From positions 1 to 7,883 of the forward strand of contig JAJRVM010000300.1 in assembly GCA_024277285.1 (NCBI GenBank): a DNA stretch of 7,883 nucleotides, read 5' to 3'. Of this stretch, positions 6,221-7,883 are shown one piece after another. This DNA is from Planctomycetota bacterium. GTDB lineage: Bacteria; Planctomycetota; Planctomycetia; Pirellulales; Pirellulaceae. The translations under genes were made by a program, and so were the position numbers. Below the pieces are notes generated by a model. The model saw only the letters and a list, made by a program, of their open reading frames with translations. It was not told where the DNA came from and made no database searches. Every line of letters begins with the position of its first letter. The first letter of the stretch is position 1.

Positions 6221-6284
6221 TGCTAGCTGCTTGCGTGCTCCGCACCGACCACTCGCGCGCGGAACAATAACGGGATAAACAGAA

Positions 6285-6557
6285 TCACCACAGCCAGCAA
6301 GTCTTGAGCAGCCCAAGTATCGGCAGCACGACGGAATTGACCAAGCCAGCCGCACCCTGAGGTGGACGTGCCAGTGATGGGTCGTCGATATGAATACTCG
6401 CAAAGAAACCAGCGGGCCACGTGTCGGGTTTGATCGGCTCTAGAATGATGGCCGCGCCTTCTCTACGGATCGAAACCGTGGTATCGGAGAAACTGAATTC
6501 CTCGGGCAACTTCACGGCCTGCCGCCCGTCGATCGAGACTATTTCAGTCGTTTTCAT
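6285..6557 (-). CDS. vapB: VapB/AbrB-like antitoxin with an abnormal C-terminus and no VapC partner
   Basis: Small antitoxin of the swapped-hairpin AbrB type, which normally binds its operon's DNA and neutralises a VapC PIN-domain ribonuclease. The first 68 residues fit the family: MKTTEIVSIDGRQAVKLPEE at 1-20, FSFSDTTVSIRREGAAIILEP at about 21-41, and WPAGFF with DDPSLARPPQG at 47-68. The ATG at 6557 is chosen because GAGGG lies eight bases upstream and the AbrB homology starts there; an in-frame start at 6578 adds seven unrelated residues. After PQG the sequence becomes AAGLVNSVVLPILGLL and ends at 90 residues, unlike the family's usual end at about 75. A vapC gene would be expected immediately downstream (below 6285), but no PIN-domain signature is visible in any frame. 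Likely an orphan or remnant antitoxin; whether it is expressed is unknown. Confidence 0.75.
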   Translation of the reverse strand: MKTTEIVSIDGRQAVKLPEEFSFSDTTVSIRREGAAIILEPIKPDTWPAGFFASIHIDDPSLARPPQGAAGLVNSVVLPILGLLKTCWLW

Positions 6558-6588
6558 TGTGACTACCCTCGTGAGCAACTCGTTGCAC

Positions 6589-6611
6589 CGTCATTATAGC
6601 TTATACTGACG
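6589..6611. promoter_or_regulatory. Candidate vapB operator, a palindrome overlapping the -10 box
   Basis: A 23-base imperfect palindrome centred on 6600, with arms CGTCA.TATA and TATA.TGACG. Nine of eleven pairs match. On the minus strand it contains a perfect TATAAT (6598-6593), 36 bases from the vapB ATG. A reasonable -35 is not evident. VapB proteins typically repress by binding such palindromes at the promoter, so the position fits autoregulation (inference). Confidence 0.5.
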
Positions 6612-6692
6612 TCTTTCCGAAATGCCCTGAAGTACTGCTGCAGCATCGCCCCCGCCGCGGAGTGGCATGAGCCGAATTCTTGTTGGAGTGAC

Positions 6693-7883
6693 ATGATGAA
6701 AACCACATTGACACTGATTGCTGCTTGGCTGTTGCTGGCGACGTATTGCCCGCTGGCGAATGGCCAGGAGACACGTCTGTTGTGCGGATTTGAGGGTCAA
6801 ACGCCACCGCGGATCTGGGAGTATAACTCGGGCAATCCAAAGCTGGTCAAGGAGGGGGTCACGGAAGGCCAGACGGCGCTTGAATTGATGTTCGACGCGA
6901 AGGCTGGGAGCTGGGGCGCGTACATGGTCTCGTTCCGCTTGCCACATGACTGGTCGGGTTACGACGCGCTCGTTTTGGATGTGCTGAACCCCAGTGACCA
7001 GCCGATGCCCGCGTCGATTCTGATCGGCGACAAAGCATGGCAGGATAAAGGTGGTTCGTACTGGAATCGGCACAATGGCGGCCGCTCGTTCCCGCCGGGA
7101 AAGACTCAATGGATTGTGCCACTCGACGGACTCTACCGTGGCGAAGCGGGCAGTCGCAACAATGATATCAAACGCGGCATCGACACGAACGCCATCGTCC
7201 GACTGGACCTTGGGTTCGGCAAGAAAGGCGTGCCGGGACGCGTGATCATCGATAACCTGCGATTGGTCAAGGCAACGGCGCCCAAGAACGTCTGGGCGTT
7301 CGATTTCGGGCCGCCCAGCCAATCACTGATGTTGGGCTGGACCGCCGTGTCGCCGGAAACGGTCTACTCTCGGCAACAAGGGTACGGTTGGGGCCCACAA
7401 GGCGGTGCGCCCTGGGCATCATCGGCGCGAGCCACGACTTTCGCCGGCGCACTGCTGCAGGACTTCTGTGAATCACGCGGCTACAACTTCCATATCGATG
7501 TGCCCCGTGGGAAATACGAAGTAACCGTGATCTACGAAAACAGCGGCTATTGGGGTGGCGAACAAGCCCAACATCGCCAGCGCCGGATCCTTGCCAATGG
7601 AAAAGAAGTCTGGAATGAACGGCGTGACGATGGACCCGCTCATTCGCTGTATCGGTTCGAGGACGTCGAGCCGATTGGCGTTGATATTTGGGATACCTAC
7701 ATGGCCGCGGAACTTGCTCGCCCGGTCGAGTTTGATGTCGCATGCCAGAACGATGGACTGACCCTGCGTTTTGAAACCGATCGGACGTGGGGCAGCAAGG
7801 TCGCCGCCGTGGCGATCGTTCGCAAGGACGATCCACGGGCCAACGCGTGGCTTAAAGATCAATTCGATCGCGTGGCGAACCAA
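6693..7883 (+). CDS. Exported carbohydrate-related protein with CBM-like and FDFG (malectin-like) domains, 3'-truncated by the window edge
   Basis: The frame is open from the ATG at 6693 to the last base, giving 397 residues with the C-terminus outside the window. TTGGAG (6683-6688) precedes two adjacent in-frame ATGs (6693 and 6696); spacing favours 6696. The signal peptide is clear: KTTLTLIAAWLLLATYCPLA, with likely cleavage after ANG or GQ (about residue 25). Residues about 28-200 look like a jelly-roll carbohydrate-binding domain: WSGYDALVLDVLNP, FPPGKTQWIVPL, and VPGRVIIDNLRLV as its last strand. From 203, FDFGPP, then VSPETVYS and GYGWGP, match the start of the FDFG-type galactose-binding or malectin-like domain common in extracellular polysaccharide-active proteins such as rhamnogalacturonan esterases. 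A catalytic domain, if any, would follow beyond the window. It is divergent from vapB. Function beyond a probable extracellular polysaccharide role is not determined. Confidence 0.85.
   Translation, partial: MMKTTLTLIAAWLLLATYCPLANGQETRLLCGFEGQTPPRIWEYNSGNPKLVKEGVTEGQTALELMFDAKAGSWGAYMVSFRLPHDWSGYDALVLDVLNPSDQPMPASILIGDKAWQDKGGSYWNRHNGGRSFPPGKTQWIVPLDGLYRGEAGSRNNDIKRGIDTNAIVRLDLGFGKKGVPGRVIIDNLRLVKATAPKNVWAFDFGPPSQSLMLGWTAVSPETVYSRQQGYGWGPQGGAPWASSARATTFAGALLQDFCESRGYNFHIDVPRGKYEVTVIYENSGYWGGEQAQHRQRRILANGKEVWNERRDDGPAHSLYRFEDVEPIGVDIWDTYMAAELARPVEFDVACQNDGLTLRFETDRTWGSKVAAVAIVRKDDPRANAWLKDQFDRVANQ

Larger units (their letters stand above)
5652..6284. other. Long intergenic gap between convergent hydrolase and vapB, containing repeat copy B
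   Basis: I see no convincing gene in this gap of 633 bases. It holds a 13-bp-stem hairpin (5825-5873), two mutually exclusive hairpins (5885-5908), repeat copy B (5914-6158) with its terminal long hairpin (6051-6155), and a GGGGAA/TTCCCC stem-loop (6201-6220). A 100-codon plus-strand frame (5824-6126) lies inside the repeat and is rejected as a gene. In 5652-5820 I see nothing definite. In 6221-6284 no remnant of a VapC toxin was recognised in any frame. Confidence 0.65.

Noticed and set aside
6223..6420. Possible vapC toxin remnant in another frame downstream of vapB
   Set aside because: All three minus-strand frames were read. None shows the DTN/DTS start or the acidic pattern of PIN-domain toxins. 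One frame has a hydrophobic stretch only.
6594..7322. 242-codon minus-strand open frame
   Set aside because: Antisense to the exported FDFG-domain protein, whose signal peptide and domain motifs are clear; the residues look like a GC-driven shadow.
7267..7883. Two long minus-strand open frames near the right edge
   Set aside because: Both are antisense shadows of the exported protein and have no family features.
1..7883. A single new defence system joining dinB, AbiE and VapB
   Set aside because: The genes are on different strands, separated by long repeat-filled gaps and a secreted hydrolase, and share no operon. Proximity alone does not support a joint system.

Overview
The window looks like part of a GC-rich, free-living bacterial chromosome, most probably a planctomycete of the Pirellulales type. 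The clues are two large secreted proteins with carbohydrate-related folds, loosely packed genes on both strands, long gaps filled with hairpin-rich dispersed repeats, and the style of the FDFG-type extracellular domain. This taxonomic call is inference from style; no rRNA or marker gene is present.

Layout. Positions 1-804 (+) hold the C-terminal two thirds of a Y-family DNA polymerase IV (dinB) ending in a sliding-clamp binding motif. Positions 805-1138 are a gap filled mostly by a dispersed repeat (copy A). Positions 1139-2657 (-) carry a two-gene AbiE module, antitoxin abiEi followed by nucleotidyltransferase toxin abiEii, overlapping by 38 bases, with a candidate operator just upstream. 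Positions 2658-2990 are a divergent gap with a cluster of short hairpins bounded by related short repeats. Positions 2991-5651 (+) encode a large exported putative glycoside hydrolase that appears to start at a TTG behind a strong ribosome binding site. Positions 5652-6284 are a 633-base gap containing copy B of the repeat, inverted relative to copy A, plus smaller hairpins. Positions 6285-6557 (-) encode a VapB/AbrB-like antitoxin with no recognisable VapC partner and a palindrome over its -10 box. From 6693 (+) to the window end runs the N-terminal part of a second exported carbohydrate-related protein.

How it fits together. The polymerase, AbiE pair and orphan VapB are typical accessory genes with no evident link to the two secreted proteins, which probably act on extracellular polysaccharide. 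The most unusual structure is the pair of diverged repeats of about 250 bases, inverted with respect to each other. Each lies between two convergent genes (dinB/abiEii and hydrolase/vapB) and each ends in a long imperfect hairpin. I see no convincing new multi-gene system. The repeat family, the hairpin cluster and the orphan antitoxin are the items most worth checking.
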